From Bugula neritina (lineage: Eukaryota; Bryozoa; Gymnolaemata; Cheilostomatida; Bugulidae): a stretch of DNA of 64,000 nucleotides. Below, in pieces: positions 42,010 through 56,500 of this stretch. Below the pieces are notes generated by a model, which saw only the letters and a list, made by a program, of their open reading frames with translations, was not told the DNA's origin and did no database searches. The first letter of the stretch is position 1. Each line of letters begins with the position of its first letter. The stretch is taken from the NCBI GenBank assembly GCA_964035545.1, contig OZ037768.1, forward strand, positions 13,640,175 to 13,704,174. Direction: 5' to 3'. The position numbers were made by a program, and so were the translations under genes.

Positions 42010-44084
42010 CCAAGAAAATCACTTGGTTCAGTCAAATATTAGTATACTAATACTATAACATTTTGATTAACTTTAAGTGATTAACATCACAATTAACTGT
42101 AGTCTATGAGATTACTGACAACCACATAACCCAAAATAAATATAATAAATAAATTATAATTAAACTTATTGTTATAATTACTGTTATACTCATTAAAACT
42201 GAAATAGTTATTTTATTTGTTGCATAATCATAATGAGAACATTGCTAATACTAATACTTATACTTATAGTTATACTTATAATAATTATAATAGTAATACT
42301 AATAGTATACTATTATTAATGGTAATGTAAAATATAAATATTATATAAATTATAAAATCATATAACTTTTAGTATTAATATTATAATAATATTATTAAAT
42401 TAATTATTGTAATTTTGTATTATTAAACTCTTAGTCTATATATATATACATCATACGCACTATATACAATACATGCAATTATAATAATATTAATAATAAT
42501 GCATTGTATTAAATTTAATATGGCATCGTGCAGTAAAACTAAATGTAGCAAGTATTAGTAATACTAATGCTCACTGAACTAGAAATATTTTCCAGTTCAT
42601 TGCTAATGCCAATGCTCATGATGACTTAAATTTGCAGAATTAGTCTGAGAAGCACATCAGTTGGCAGTGTTACCTCTTTTCAATCTTTCGCTACTTTCTT
42701 GTGGGCTCTTGTGTTAGCTCAGCTTATTCGACCTTGGCCTTTAAATGCAAACCACATCAGTTATAGTTAATCTTATACTTGGTAATACTGTTGCTCCAAA
42801 AGATTTGTTGCTGATAATATAGTTATATTTTTATTTAAAAGTCTAAACAGTGTGTAAGTTTATTCTGTATCGACATTTGTTGCTTATGCGTTATACAACT
42901 TATATAAGCATTTAGTATGTGATATTTCAATTTGACTCCATGATGATTGATGAATGATATTGATAACCATGATTGATTAGTATTACTATTAGTATTAGTA
43001 CTAGTAATACTAATATAAATATACTAATACTAATAGATATTATATTGGGCAGTAGACATAGTGATAGTGATACTAAGTCTAGTAAACATACTCATAGTGA
43101 TAGTCATAATGACAATAATTAGTAATACCGTAAAACTAAAAGTAATACTAATACTAATAGTAAAACTAAAATTAATACTAATAGTATTAGTGTTACTTAT
43201 TACTATAGTATTAGAATTAGTAGGCATAGCAGTAATACTAATTGTTTTCAAATGTTATAGTAATGGGTAGTATGATTCACTTTACCATACAAAATAGCTT
43301 AGCTTTAGGCTCGATGGAAATCTTAGTTTTGCAGTGTGTGCTTTTACTTCTGCTCCTATATAAGCCTATGCATATCAATAAAAAAATTCTACAGATATTA
43401 GTCTGCTGCAATGCATTTTGTAGCTTATGTCAGTACTATTCTGTCTACAGCGGCAAGCAATCATTTATTGATGTTTGGGAGTTATCAGAATTCTACAGAG
43501 TTTGTAGATTTCCTCCACATCATTCACTTGCTCAAGTTTTAATGTAGGTTTCTTATCTTTTTAGTATTCAGTCTTCTTTTTGAGAGTTTCAGTTTTATGT
43601 GTATTTATGGTGTGTTAGTTTCTGTTTTTAATATTGATATAAAAGCTCACCAGTTGAATGCATTTTTATTTTTACCTCTTTCCATGTTTTTGTTGTTCTA
43701 GTAGTGTTTCTTAGTATTAGTCTTAAATATTAATAGTAGCTCAATTTTAAAAAAAATAAACAAACATTACTATGTGTACTGATACGATCGCTATGTAACA
43801 TTTTTTGTAGTATTTGTATACACCGTTATGATGTATAAATCATAATTTTAATCATAATCATCATAATAAGTCTCTATCAATCAATATTGCAATAATAAGC
43901 TCACCAGTTTTTCAAGTTTAAGATTACTTTAATTTGATGTTGCAAAAAGTATAAATATAATCTGCAGAAATTTTAATTTTTTATCTTTCTTGTAAGTACT
44001 GTTGTATTATAGCATCGTTACTATACAAGCTTTAAGAGAAAATGCTATAAAACCCTTTCAGTTAAATAGCTAACGTTTTCTTCT
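42010..44084. other. noncoding low-complexity region
   Basis: Mostly AT-rich DNA with TAATAT/ATAATT runs (42060-42480), a hairpin at 42572-42602 related to the palindrome at 21967, and a TAGTAN block at 42980-43250. No credible gene. Frames across the TAGTAN block are repeat artefacts. Confidence 0.5.
42980..43250. repeat. degenerate TAGTAN repeat block
   Basis: Words such as AGTATTACTATTAG and AGTAATACTAATAC in both orientations, like the blocks at 12360, 14330 and 22380. Confidence 0.7.
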
Positions 44085-44088
44085 ATAT

Positions 44089-47000
44089 GGGTCATTCCGT
44101 GTCAAATCTACCAAATTTCAGAAAGTCCTACGCCTTTGCGTCTCAGATTTTGTTCATATTTACACCAAATGGACTTACACATGTCCTGAGTACTATGCTT
44201 GAATATTTCAGGCCTGGCACAAAAACTTTTTGAGAAATGACTACTTTTATGAACAAATGTTGGGAAAAGTTTTGAGGAAAATTTGTGATTTCTACTTTTA
44301 GACCAATTTATAAATGTCCATATTTCAATCATTTTTCTAGACTGACCTTTAAAATTTGCTGTTTGATTTGATAACACCTATCAATTTGCACTAGCAGTAA
44401 CACATACTACAGAATACTTTGTGTGCATATATGCTAAGCCATTGAATATAAGCAAATTTTTGTAAATTTTTAAAAATTTTAAATATTCGCCACATCATAA
44501 AAGGCGATTATTTTTATTTTACTTCAAAGATTTTTTATCCATAAATAGTTGATTATGGTGACTTTATACAGCTCAATTTGTGTAATTTGGAAAATAATAT
44601 TTTCCAAGATATAGACACCCAAAGTTGAAAAAATGTGAAAATTCGTCCAACTTCACAAGGATGTAACCTGAGGTTTGAGTGCAATAAAATATTTCAAACA
44701 AGCAGTTTCTGTAAGGTTATTTAGTGTATTTTGTAGATACATAAGTTTAAACGTCCTTATATTGTCCAAACTTAATGTAAATCGCACGGAAAAATGGTAT
44801 GCATACAAAAATTGCCAAAATGTAATATAATATGTTGGGATCATACATTTTTTATTATTCATACTGTTCAAAATATCAAGTAGATACATATTTAATTCCG
44901 ATATATGTCAAATCTGCTAAAAGTCACAATAAAATCTGATTTGTGTGTAATATTATAAAAAATTTTGCCAATTGGCAATATTTAATATTCCCATTAGATT
45001 TCAAGTAGCAATTGTTATTTGTGTGAGTGAATGGTGGGAAACAGCTGAAGTCTTGCTGGAATAAAGTACATCAAGTAACTGAGGCAAGGGTGACTTCAAA
45101 AAACATGCCCAAATATAACACTATGGCCCTGAACACAATAGGCCTAATTGAGTCGATGAGAGTGGTGGTATTCAATACAGGCTGGAAACAATTGTGGCTT
45201 TAGAAACTGATCTGTCTAAATATAGCAGAATGGCCCTCACCTCATCCTAAGTTGGTCAGTACTGGTTAAAGAACCAAGTAATTGGCCCCATGCCATGTCT
45301 AATGTTCATTATCCTGAAAAAAATATTATAACTCTCTTTTTCATAACTGAAAACAATGGGCTTCCAACTTTAGTATCTGGTTCAGACAAAACTCCTTTTG
45401 CAGTCTTCTGGCTTGAGGTGCAACGTAATTGTTTACTCCAAATTTTATGGATGTCTTATCGATGGTCAACCTTTCTGGTGCCAATATCAATAACTGAACC
45501 TTTTGTCGCGAGGAAACTTTCACCTTCTTATTCAAGGAACATTTTAATGTGTTCAAATATTTACGATTACTAGGCTTTATACAGGCAATTGTTGCTTCTT
45601 GGTGGAGTTCCTCTTCCTCTATACTTGTGACTGTGGCGAACTTCTCAGTAATGACCTCCTCCACTTGATTCCGGGTTCTTTTCCCATAGTCCACTTTACT
45701 GGATGGGCTGATTTTTGGGGCTCTTCTGGTATTGATTTTACTCCTTAGAACTGTAGAAACTGAGAGAGACCGTGCATTAATTGCCTTAAAAAGCTGAGCT
45801 CTCAGTTACTCTCAGGAAACTGAAAGTGATGCATTTCTTTAAGTTGAGAAGGAAGCACAGACACTGAACACTGGAATGACAAGATTGGGAGCTTCTCCCT
45901 TGAAAGCTGCAAAAATCAGCCCATTCAGTGAAAGTTTCCTTGCGACAAAAGAAGGTATAGTTATTGACATTGGCACCAGAAAACTGGACCATCGATAGAA
46001 CAGCCACAGAATTTGGAGCAAACAATTACCTGGCACATTAAGCCAGAAAACTGCAAAGGCAATTCTGTTTGAACCAGATACTAAAGTTGGAAGACCATTC
46101 TCTCCACAGTTGAAAGAAAAAGTTGTAGATTTTTCCAGAATGATGAATATTATACTTAGCTTGGGGCCAATTACTGACCTCATTAGGGTGAGGTTAGGGC
46201 CATTCTGCTATATTTAGACACGGCCTGTTTCAAAAGCAACAATTGTTTTCAGCATGTATTAACCCCCCTCGTTGACCTAATTAGGCCTATTGTGTTCAGG
46301 GTCATGCTGTTATATTTGGGCATGTTTTTTAAAGCCACCCTTGCCTCAGTTACTTAATGTACTTGATTCCAGCAAGACTTCAGCTGTTTCACACCATTCA
46401 CTCACACCTACAATTGCTACCTGAAACCTAATGGGAATATCATATATTGCCAATCAGCAGAATTTTTTATAATATTACACACAAATCAGATTTTATTGTG
46501 ACTTTCAGTAGATTTGACATATATAGAAATTATATTGATATTTTGAGCAGTATGAATAATAAATGTATGATCCCAACATATTATATTGAAAAATTGCATT
46601 ATGGCGATTTTCGTACGCATACCATTTTTCCGTGCGATTTATGTTAAATTTGGACAATATAAGGAGGTTCAAACTTATGGATCTACAAAATACACTAAAT
46701 AACCATACAGAAACTGCTTGTTCGAAATATTTTTTTTGCATTCAAACACTGGGTTACATCCTTGTGAAGTTGGGCGAATTTTCACATTTTCTCAACTTTA
46801 GGTGTCTATATCTTGGAAAATATAATTTTCAAAATTACACAAGTTGGGGAGTATAAAGTCACTATAATCAACTATTTGTGAACAAAAATTTATGGAAGTA
46901 AAATAAAAATAAATGCCTTTTATGATGTGACGAATATTTTAAATTTTTCAGAATTTACAAAAATTTGCATATATTTATTGGCTTAGCATATATGCACACA

Positions 47001-47320
47001 AAGTATTCTGTAGTATGTGTTATTACTAGTGCAAATTGATAGGTGTTATCAAAACACAGCAAATTTTAAGGCTTAGTCTAGAAAAGTGATTGAGATATGG
47101 ACGTTTATAAATTGGTCTAAAAGTAGAAATCACAAATTTTCTTCAAAATTTTTTTTAAACTTTGTTCACAAAAGTAGTTATTTCTCAAAAACTTTTTGTG
47201 CTAGGCCAGAAATATTCAAGAATAGTACTCAGGACATGTGTAGGTCCATTTGGTGTAAATATGAACAAAATCTGAGACGCAAAGGCGTGGGCCATTTGTT
47301 GAGTTGACATGGAATAACCC
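44089..47320. mobile_element. 3.2-kb near-palindromic foldback element
   Basis: The left end GGGTCATTCCGTGTCAA (44089) and the reverse complement of the right end GGGTTATTCCATGTCAA (47320) begin two inverted arms of about 1.4 kb. By eye they are around 85-90% identical, even in the interior (left 45350-45530 against right 46100-45920). ATAT flanks both ends and, being self-complementary, is an ambiguous target-site duplication. The centre carries, only in the left half, an extra block of about 165 bp (45530-45695). Both arms hold decayed frames resembling a helix-turn-helix module (LLTLAPENWTIDRTATEFG on the plus strand near 45960; a related minus-strand frame at 45694-45341). It looks like a DNA transposon whose ends expanded into a foldback structure; the superfamily is not recognised. 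Confidence 0.75.
45341..45694 (-). pseudogene. transposon-derived frame inside the palindrome
   Basis: A 117-codon frame with KVQLLILAPERLTIDKTSIK followed by QARRLQKEF, a pattern like a helix-turn-helix DNA-binding region of transposon proteins. The related stretch in the other arm is interrupted by a stop after NNYLAH. It is most likely a fragment of a transposon gene, not a host gene. Confidence 0.5.
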
Positions 47321-47581
47321 ATATACTGATTTCACTCTCTGTACTACTCAACTACCTAACATGTCCTTTGCACAATAAAGCTTATTTATCATAATCCAAT
47401 AAGCACCTTAGCATAATACGAATCAAAAGAGTAACATTAGTTTTTAGCTTAGTCATACTTATTCCTAATTTTATAATTTGAAAATATTCAAGTGTCATTG
47501 TAAACACCTGCACAATTTGCTGTTGTAGAAATTAATGGTGTAGAATATATGTTGGATTTTACTCAACAGTAACTCTGCGTT

Positions 47582-50500
47582 ATGGCTAGCAAAGATTCTA
47601 AGCCAACTGGACTCAAACTTCCATCTAAAATTGGAAGAACCTCGGGCATTGCTAAACCTTCCAAGGCGTCTTCTGTGTCCAGCAGCAGAGCTCATAGTTA
47701 GTTGCAAATTGAAGCTCCTAATTTCATGATGTTGTTATTTGGACTGTTATTATTTACTAAATTCAGATTGTGGTAAGGAGTATAACAATGTATACAATTT
47801 TTTTCTGCCATTTTTTTCTGTCATTAGATATTGTTTGTCCTTATGTTTTAGGTCCTGAAGGAGGCAAGCAGAGCGATGATTTCATCATAGGTGACCGTGT
47901 TTATGTTGGCGGAACAAAGCCAGGTGTAATTGCTTATTTAGGAGTAACAAAGTTTGCAACTGGTGACTGGGCAGGGGTTATATTAGATGAACTTGAAGGG
48001 AAGAATGATGGCTCAGTTCAAGGAGTGCGATATTTTCAGTGTGAACCAAAGAGAGGAGTGTTTGCCAAACCATCCAAACTTACATCCTACAAAGTCAACA
48101 GGTTTGCATTTCTATTCTAAACAAACTGAGCTACACAAACTATTCTTTCATCAGCCCAGTTGTTCAATTAGTCACATTATTTTAATCGTTTTCACAGTGA
48201 GTATCTATAAATTTTCTGATATTGAATTATATGAAAAGTTTAGCAACTAAAGTGAAAATGATAAATATAAATATTTTAGACAAATTTGTTGAGGCACATG
48301 CTCAGCTATCAAAATTTATGTCTTTTAGTGCTGGCATGGCTCCACCAAAAGGTGCCCCGTCAATTCAGAGTACTCCAAAGACATCTAAAGTAGAATCACG
48401 TCGTGAGTCAATAGCTCCACCCCCTAATAAATCTAGTCTTCCTAAGAAAAATGGATCCATATCAGCTTCTAACACATCGCTGAGCAGCGCAGCTATGGTA
48501 ATTCATTGTTCTCTATAATTAAAGTTTGAGTGGGTTTACCTATGTTTAGGTTTGACCCAAGAACTTTAGCTCGTGATTTTGTTTTTGCAATATTTTGTTT
48601 GCAATGCAGGCCACAGTTGGTGCTAAGCATATCAAAGTTGGAGAGAGGGTTGTAGTTAACGGCTCAAAGGTTGGTACTCTCAGATTTTTGGGAACCACAG
48701 ACTTTGCTGCTGGTGAATGGGCGGGAGTGGAACTCGTTGACGCCATTGGTAAAAATGATGGGTCAGTGGGAGGCAAAAGGTAAAATTTTCTGATTAATAA
48801 GGCATCATATGATGCCAATAAAGTACTTGTGCATGTATGATTAGCTAATCATACATGTACTTGCAGGTTGTTGCAAAATTGTTGTGGTTTGCCATGTATT
48901 AGCTTAAATACACAATGCTTTTGTTTATTTTAGAGTTGTTTTTAGCACATCTAAGGTCTTGAATTTAATATTTTAACTATTTTAATTATTATTTAGGTAT
49001 TTTGAATGCAAACCGTTATATGGGCTGTTTGCACCGGTGCACAAGGTAACCAGGGAGTCTGTTGCTCAGGCTATGTCTCCAACTATCAGCGGTAGAGCAA
49101 CACCTTCCCTAATGCAACAAAAACCATCTCACAGGCTATGCTCTACGCCTGCCATGGGCTCATCTTTAAATTCGCGAAGTAAAGATATGAGTGGCAGTCA
49201 AGACTCACTGAGCTCCATAGGCTCGGCTATAAGTACTGCCTCTAGAAGTCGGGTAAGGCTTGGCGTGACTTCATTAAGAGGCCCAAACTCCTCCAGCACA
49301 CAGGTATATCTCTGGCATGCAGTCCAAGCTGGGCAATTCTATTGCTAAAACCACCCTTCTCTATGCTCCAGGACATGATTTCTCTTGCTAACTGTGTCTC
49401 TGTATTAGCTGATAGACCTGTTCAACGCCTCAGTGTTGTAACCTGCATGCTCTACAAAAACTACTTCCTAAGTATCTTGAAGTTGGTTCCTTCTCTATAT
49501 CTCTGTAGCTCAGTAGCTCAGTAGCTCCTGGCAGTCTGCCAATATTCGTTTGCTTATAGAAACATCTTAGACTGCATGCATGGTACCTGATATTTTATTA
49601 TACACTGTTTGTTGTTTTGTGCTTCTCTAAGATATATGTCATTAGCTTTCAAACTACTTAGTTGGAGGTTTTGTATAATTGTGGTATTCTGGTTTTTATA
49701 AAAAAACTTCATTTGGAAAGTTATGTTGTATTTTACTAGCTACATGTTATACTAATGGTATACTTTTGTTATTTTTTATTTAACACCCCTAAAACAAATG
49801 TTTAAATATGGGATTTTATTAATCATGTGGCTAATATTGGTTTTTATTTGGTGCTAATTAGTTGTTTTGTGTGAATCAAAAACCAATTGGTTTCACTGGT
49901 TTTAGGCAGCGGCCAACCGAGTTGCTCAGGCACGACAGGCATATAAATCTGTTAGTACTACTTCTACTAATACCACTGCAGCATTACAGGTATGCACAAA
50001 TGCTAAAATAGAAATTTGTGAGAGAAATTGCAGGTCGATGTAATCTTTTATATTGTTTTGACGTAATTATTCTTAGTAGATTTTTGCTTTAGTTGCCAGT
50101 CTGCTTTCCACATATATTTGATGTCCACTTATATGAAAGTAATATGTTTCTGTGCTCATAATACAAAGCTGTTTAATGTAATATAGTAAGGCAGATTAAT
50201 GTGGTTTTATTACACATTATTTTTTTTTTAAATATTTGCTACACAAATGTACAGAACTGACCATAATATTAAAAACTATAATACTTCATTGGAAATATTA
50301 GTTGAGCTGTGTTTGCCTTATTGACTATAGTTATATTACCTATCTTCGCAACCAGAATACCTCACTAGATGAGCTGAGCTTGTAATTCGATAAAAAATAT
50401 TTCATCACAAAATGTATAATATATAATAAAATCAATTTTCTTCAACATGCAGCTCTAGCTTTCTGTTTAGGTTGTAGAAAAGTATTTCAGCATATTTTAA

Positions 50501-53500
50501 TATTGCATATCTTTTGTTTAAAGTGCATTAAATATGGTAATAATGATTGATGGTTTTTTCTTTTATTAATTGTGTCATACTTATGTTTTTAAAATTGTAG
50601 TCATATTCATATTCCATTTTAAAACTTACAGCACATTTTTTGTTGTACAGAAAGCTTTAAAAGAAAAAGAAGAGCATATAGAACAGTTGATTCGGGAGCG
50701 AGAGTTGGAGCGAACTGAAGTGTTTAAAACATCTATACAGAAAGAGGAGGTCAGTTGATTAGATCTGTCATGCATTGTATCAGCACATATTTTAGTTATA
50801 TGTAATGTCAACTGTTGGAGCTGTTTGACTTCTAAGCTTTGGTATTTTATTGGGTACTTAATATTACTATCGAGTAGATATGCTTATTTTTTGCACTATT
50901 GTGTCATTTTTATGATTTACAGGAGGCTAACAAAGCTCTGGAGGTATATTTAACCTGTGATTTAGGTGCTATTTTTAACCGCATGAGCTCAAGTTTTCTA
51001 ATAAACTGACATTTATTGACCCTATTGTGATTTTGATATATAGAGGTTAGAATAGTGTGTGCTGCCTTTTATACAGACGGATTTTATCTTCCATAATAAT
51101 TGTTTCTAAAGAGTTTTATTGATTTAATTGAATTCCCTAAATCTGATATATCTTGATTGCTTGAATACTAAAACAAGTAATTGTTGCTTTTTCAATATTG
51201 TAAACAAGTTCATCTTTTGAATTCTTCTAAATTTACATTGCAGCAAGTGTTTTAAATGGCTAAAAGTGTTAGATGATTTATGAAGATAAATTCACAAGAT
51301 TTTGAAATTTCAATAACACAAGCTTCGTGTAACTAGGTTGTGTGTACATGCGCGTGTGTGTGTGTGATTTTTGTTCATTTCTCTCTCTTCACAATTATTT
51401 CTGGACCATAACAACCTTAAACATGTATGCACTATGCTCACAACTCATTTTGTTATCTTTTAGCTGGAGGAAGAATTGAACAAGACTAAGGTAGAGTTTG
51501 AAAACGTAGCTTTGGATGCAGACTTTAGAGTTAACGAGCTTGAGCTCAAGGTGGAAAACTTACAAGAGGAGAAAAAGGAGCTGGAACTAAGTCTAGCAGA
51601 GCAAAAAACGTGAGTTAGAATTTGTATTTTCCTGTTTGTAAATAAAATACATTTTTAATATGTCACATCGATGTTCTCTGTTCTCCAATAACAATATCTG
51701 CAGTTGGTTAATACTTTGTTCCTCTCTTCAAATTTCCTAGTCAATATGAACGGTAAGTTAGATCTCTCATATATTTCCGCAGTCACTAACTGGGAACTGT
51801 TGCATGCTATAGTTTTTAACCTCTAATAATTTAACAAGGTCATATTCACAATGATTCAAAGTAAATTGCATGCCTACGCAGTCGGTATCTGGGTACATGT
51901 CACCAGCTCCTGTGTGCGTGTATAGTTGAGAGCCACAGAAGGATGGTAAAGATATTATGTATGATTTTTCATAAAATATGCTTCTGGGTGCTAATTTGCT
52001 TTTATTAACATTTCAAGCTCGTCTTCCAAATGTTGCTGTTTTGCTTACGTTTTTTGTGGTAAAACAATTATTTCTTATTTGTAACTAGAAAATTGGAAGA
52101 CTTGCAGTTTCAGATGGAGGAGGAGGCTATTTCTCGCAGTGACCAGGTATTTAATTTGACAATTTTAGTTTGAATTAGCAAAATTTTCTGCTGAACTTGT
52201 AGTTTTGGAATTGCTGTTATTATAATTAAGATATTACATTGTGTACGTGAGTGTGTGATGTTATCCTACTTGTTGACTGAAAAAACTCAGTTTATTTTGT
52301 AGTCTGATGCTAGTAATCTTACAGAAGAACTAGATAAACTGAAGGCTGAGCTAAAAGCAGGAAATGAAACCAATAAGTCATTAATAGACCAAGTGTCTAA
52401 GCTGCAGGTATGCATTTCTTCAAGTACATGATGTACTGATATTCTGTGTGCTTTTCGTACTATTCAAGTTTTCTATTTTTTCAATTGTTTTGTCTAAACA
52501 TATTTTTTGTATTTTGTTTTTAGTCAAGTTTATATATTGAATTGTTTTTGTTATTAGAGAGATTTAGATGTGAACATCAATGAGCTGACCGGTGCTCAGT
52601 CACAAGTTGCAGATCTGCAAAGTCAGATCTCTACAATGGAGTCTGCATTAACTGTAGCTGAATCTAAACTAATCAGTCAAGAAAAAGGCAATGAAGATTT
52701 TGTTTCAAAGGTGACAATATTTAAAAAAAATTAAAGCATTAAGCGTGACAATTTGCCATCTACTGTGTCCATATATGTAATTAATTTTCATGCTTTTTTG
52801 TTTCTATTTTAAATGTGGCCAAGACACTGGTTTTTATATTTATTTAGACTGCAGAGCTGAACGCTCTGTTGGTGGAAAAAGATTCACTGATTAAAGCAAT
52901 TGAAGAAAATTCTAGTCAACTAAAAGGTCAAATTGATGAATTAGAATCGGAGACCAACTCTAACAAAGCTGCCATAAAGGGACTTGTGAGTTGTACAAAT
53001 ATTAGTCATGATAGCGTTGTTTGTTGTTAAGGTGTTTCTTAAACCAGTTTTGGGAAAAACACAGCATATGGTTCTTTTGAGTGAATAGAGTGTTCACTTT
53101 GCGTCTTTACCAATTTAGGGAAAGGCTTGCATTGTTTAGCACTTCATTCTATTTTGCTTTAGTAGCGCATAGTATAGATATTGCATATTATAGTCAAAAT
53201 ACATTTTTATAGCATTATTTAACAGCTAATAGCTTCATATGCATTACTCGTAAATTGATGAATGACTGTAAAAATGTAGCTAAACGCATTTTGGCTGGGA
53301 AAAATCTTTGTGTATTGACATTTTTATGTTGTTTTCTACTAAATATAAATTATACTTCTTATGGAAAGTTTGAAGTTTTCTTCACGGTGTTTATTGATAA
53401 ATATTAATGTGCTTAAGAATAAAAGCACATCCGTGTTTCAAACTTTGTAGGAAAGCGAGTTGAATGAGAGTAAACTCGAGAGCGCTAAGGCTAATGAGTA

Positions 53501-56500
53501 CAGAGCAAAGCTGGAGTCAGAGATGGAAGTTCTTCTTCAAGAAAAAGCTTCTCTAAATAGTTCACTTGCAGACACTAAGCTTCAAGTGTCTGGTGAGCAT
53601 CATAGTTCTGATATTACTTAAGGGCATACGAGATGCAATGTTTGTATGTCCTCACCATTATCTTTCTTGCTGCTACACCAAACGACCAGCTTACCACTTT
53701 TATACTCTTTTTACTACCTCCACGTGCCATGTTAACTATATTATGGTGTATTCTTCTTCACTGTATATTTAAACAGCTTTAAGTCGTCCTTATTTAGCAT
53801 TTAGCTCGACGTCTGGGAAATATTGTGTTGGCAGGGTCTGCCTATGTTAGATTCTACACCAGCTGTCTCAAGTGAAAAGTATCATATAGCTCGTTTGTAG
53901 TTTTGATATATTTTTTATCATTGCTAAGATTTCGCAATTTCTCAATTCCACTTATTCATTAGATTAGACTATACAAGTGTAGCACCTAACTATATTGTTT
54001 AGCAAGCGCCTTATGTTGTCTATACCATGCCTGGTGATAGGAATACAAAATATCGGAATGATTTTTTCTCAGCACCAATAGTAAATATTTACTGTAATCA
54101 TGTACGTATAATGATCAAAAAACTATATATTAGCTGCTAGTTTTATACACAAAATTCCGAAGATGTTCTCAGCTAATTAAATATATTATTATATACAGAT
54201 CTTCAAAGATCTCTGGAGACAAGTGAAGCTGCTAAGATGAATATTTCAGGTGAAAAGGCAAAATTGGTAAGCGATATCAGTCACGTATAGAGTTAGTCTG
54301 CTGTATTTTACTCAGTTTGTCTTTCTGAGTTTCTCTGTTTGATTGGCTCGGAGAATTGTCTGCTCAATAATTGTAGCAAGAGCACATAGATGATCTGATG
54401 AGGAATTCTGGGGACAGATCACAGCAACTAACCATGTTGAATGATGAGTTGAGAGAACGCGATAGGTTAGTGTTAGAGCATTATCTATCTGGTGGAGGGT
54501 GTGACATAAGATCGTCCCATTAGTTTAACTTTTTTAATACTGTAGTTCTTTGAGTGTGGTGTTTACTAGCACTGTGCTTCCTGTAAAACATACCCTGACA
54601 GGCTGTGTTTTAGTAATAGCCAAATTTCTATCTATGGGAAGGGTTTCCATGTATTTAACTGTAGATAAGACATGGCTGTGCAACCTGAATTCTTTACACA
54701 TTCCTTTTGTTGTAGGTTGTCTCCTAATACGATGTATTATTGTTGCCTGCGGGCTGCAATGCTTATTCATTTGTCTCTGCTTACATGTTCAATCGCAATA
54801 TGGATTGTAGATTATAAATCATCCAAATGATTTAAAAAATATTCACACTTTAAAAACCAGTTCCATTAAGCTTTGTGGTATAAAATGTTTCAACAGGCAT
54901 TACCCGTATACCTGTAGTGTGGTGTTTTCTGGTATTAAAAAGTTGACCTTAGCTAGTGAAAGAAAGTCATTTATGAAGACACTAATAAACTGATGAATTT
55001 TTACTTTTTGATTATTATTTGGCTTTTTAAGTAGCTACAATTTTTTTAATTTGAGTTCAAAAGTTGGTTTTTGTTGGATGCTTGTTCCATGCTTGTATAG
55101 TTTACAGGTAAGGCTAGTACTCTAATATTGCCATTTCCTTCACTGTAGATGGTGAAAGGCTCTTCCACTTTTACTCTTTTAAGCCCATTTGTCTACTTCA
55201 AGCTGTCGTTTAATCCTAAAAATAATATTTTGGTGTTGGTGCTTCATGTTAAAATATGCTAACAGGAAGTTGGAGTCGCTACAAGAATCTCTCTCTGGGG
55301 CCAACAATAATAATGAGAGACTACAGGAGGTTCTAAATAGAGTTAATGAAGACCACAAACTAGAGTTGTCTTCTCTGCACAGTCAACATGAGAAAGCGAT
55401 CACTCAGTTGAACTCTGACATACAAGAGCATGTAAGAAAAGTCTCAATAATTATATTCGATTTTGTAGTTGGCAGGCATACTGCATTTATGTAATTATTT
55501 TGGCTGTTTTAATTGGATTTTTAAAATGAATTATTGAAAATTAAACCCTTTGAATACATAATTATGTTATTGCTCTACTACTTTATATTTATTAAAAGTT
55601 ATTGCTTTCTAGGTGCAAAAAGGCTCTCTTTTGGAACAAGAACTTGAAACTCAGCGACAAGATCACCAGCAAAATATTCAGTCTATGAAATTGCAATTAG
55701 AGCAAAGTAAATCTGAGCTAGAAAAGCTCTCTGAGAAGAATGAGTCTTCTGCAAGTGAAAATCTAAAGAGCAAAGCGGAAATGGAAGAATTGCTTCAGCA
55801 GCTACAAAACTTTAAAATGCTGGTGGAAGAAAAAGAGAACTTGTTGCAAGAAGCTACAGTAAAAGCAGCCAATCAGGAGGGCAAAATCAGTCAGCTGGAA
55901 AATGACAAATCTTCCGCCCAGAAGCAATCAGCTCAACTGGTAAAATAATTTAAGATGTTTTTGTTTCTCTGCTGTATTCTTCTAAAACCTCTTCTCATTC
56001 ATTCAGTGCAGAGATATAGTAGAGTTAGTTATCTAGTCTAAACTCATGTTACCATGATAAGCTGTTGCATTGCATGCCTAATATGATTGCCAAATCTGTT
56101 CATTCTTTTGTTTAGTCCTTGTTGTGTTGCATGTTTTGTGCTATTGTATGATACTGTGGTTTTCTGCCGGTTAGCAAACAGAGCTGGAGGACATTAAATC
56201 TCATTCTGAGAAGCTATCTGTGCAGCTTACGGAATCTGAGTCAACGTTAGACAAAGTTTCTCAGGAAAAGCTAACTCTGGGTAATCAGCTTGGTGACCTT
56301 CAGCTGCAGCTTTCAGGTGGGTTTTTCGGTCATGGAAATGTTCATCTCTTGTCACCTGTGTCATGGAAATGTCAACTTAATTACACAACTGCTGGTCTGC
56401 TTGCAGATGTTCATCGAACTCTGGAGACCACTGAGTCAGCTAAGGCAACTCTGATTAGTGATAAACACAAATTGGTAAACTACATACAAACATCTTATAT

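Noticed and set aside
41765-42050. Open frames on both strands with Ala/Val or Ala/Thr repeats.
   Set aside because: They come from the 15-bp minisatellite and are not credible proteins.
45295-46183. Host gene in the centre of the 3.2-kb palindrome.
   Set aside because: The frames are mirrored in both arms, interrupted in one, and resemble transposon protein fragments.
48546-48818. 90-codon minus-strand open frame.
   Set aside because: It is the antisense shadow of the second CAP-Gly exon of CLIP1.
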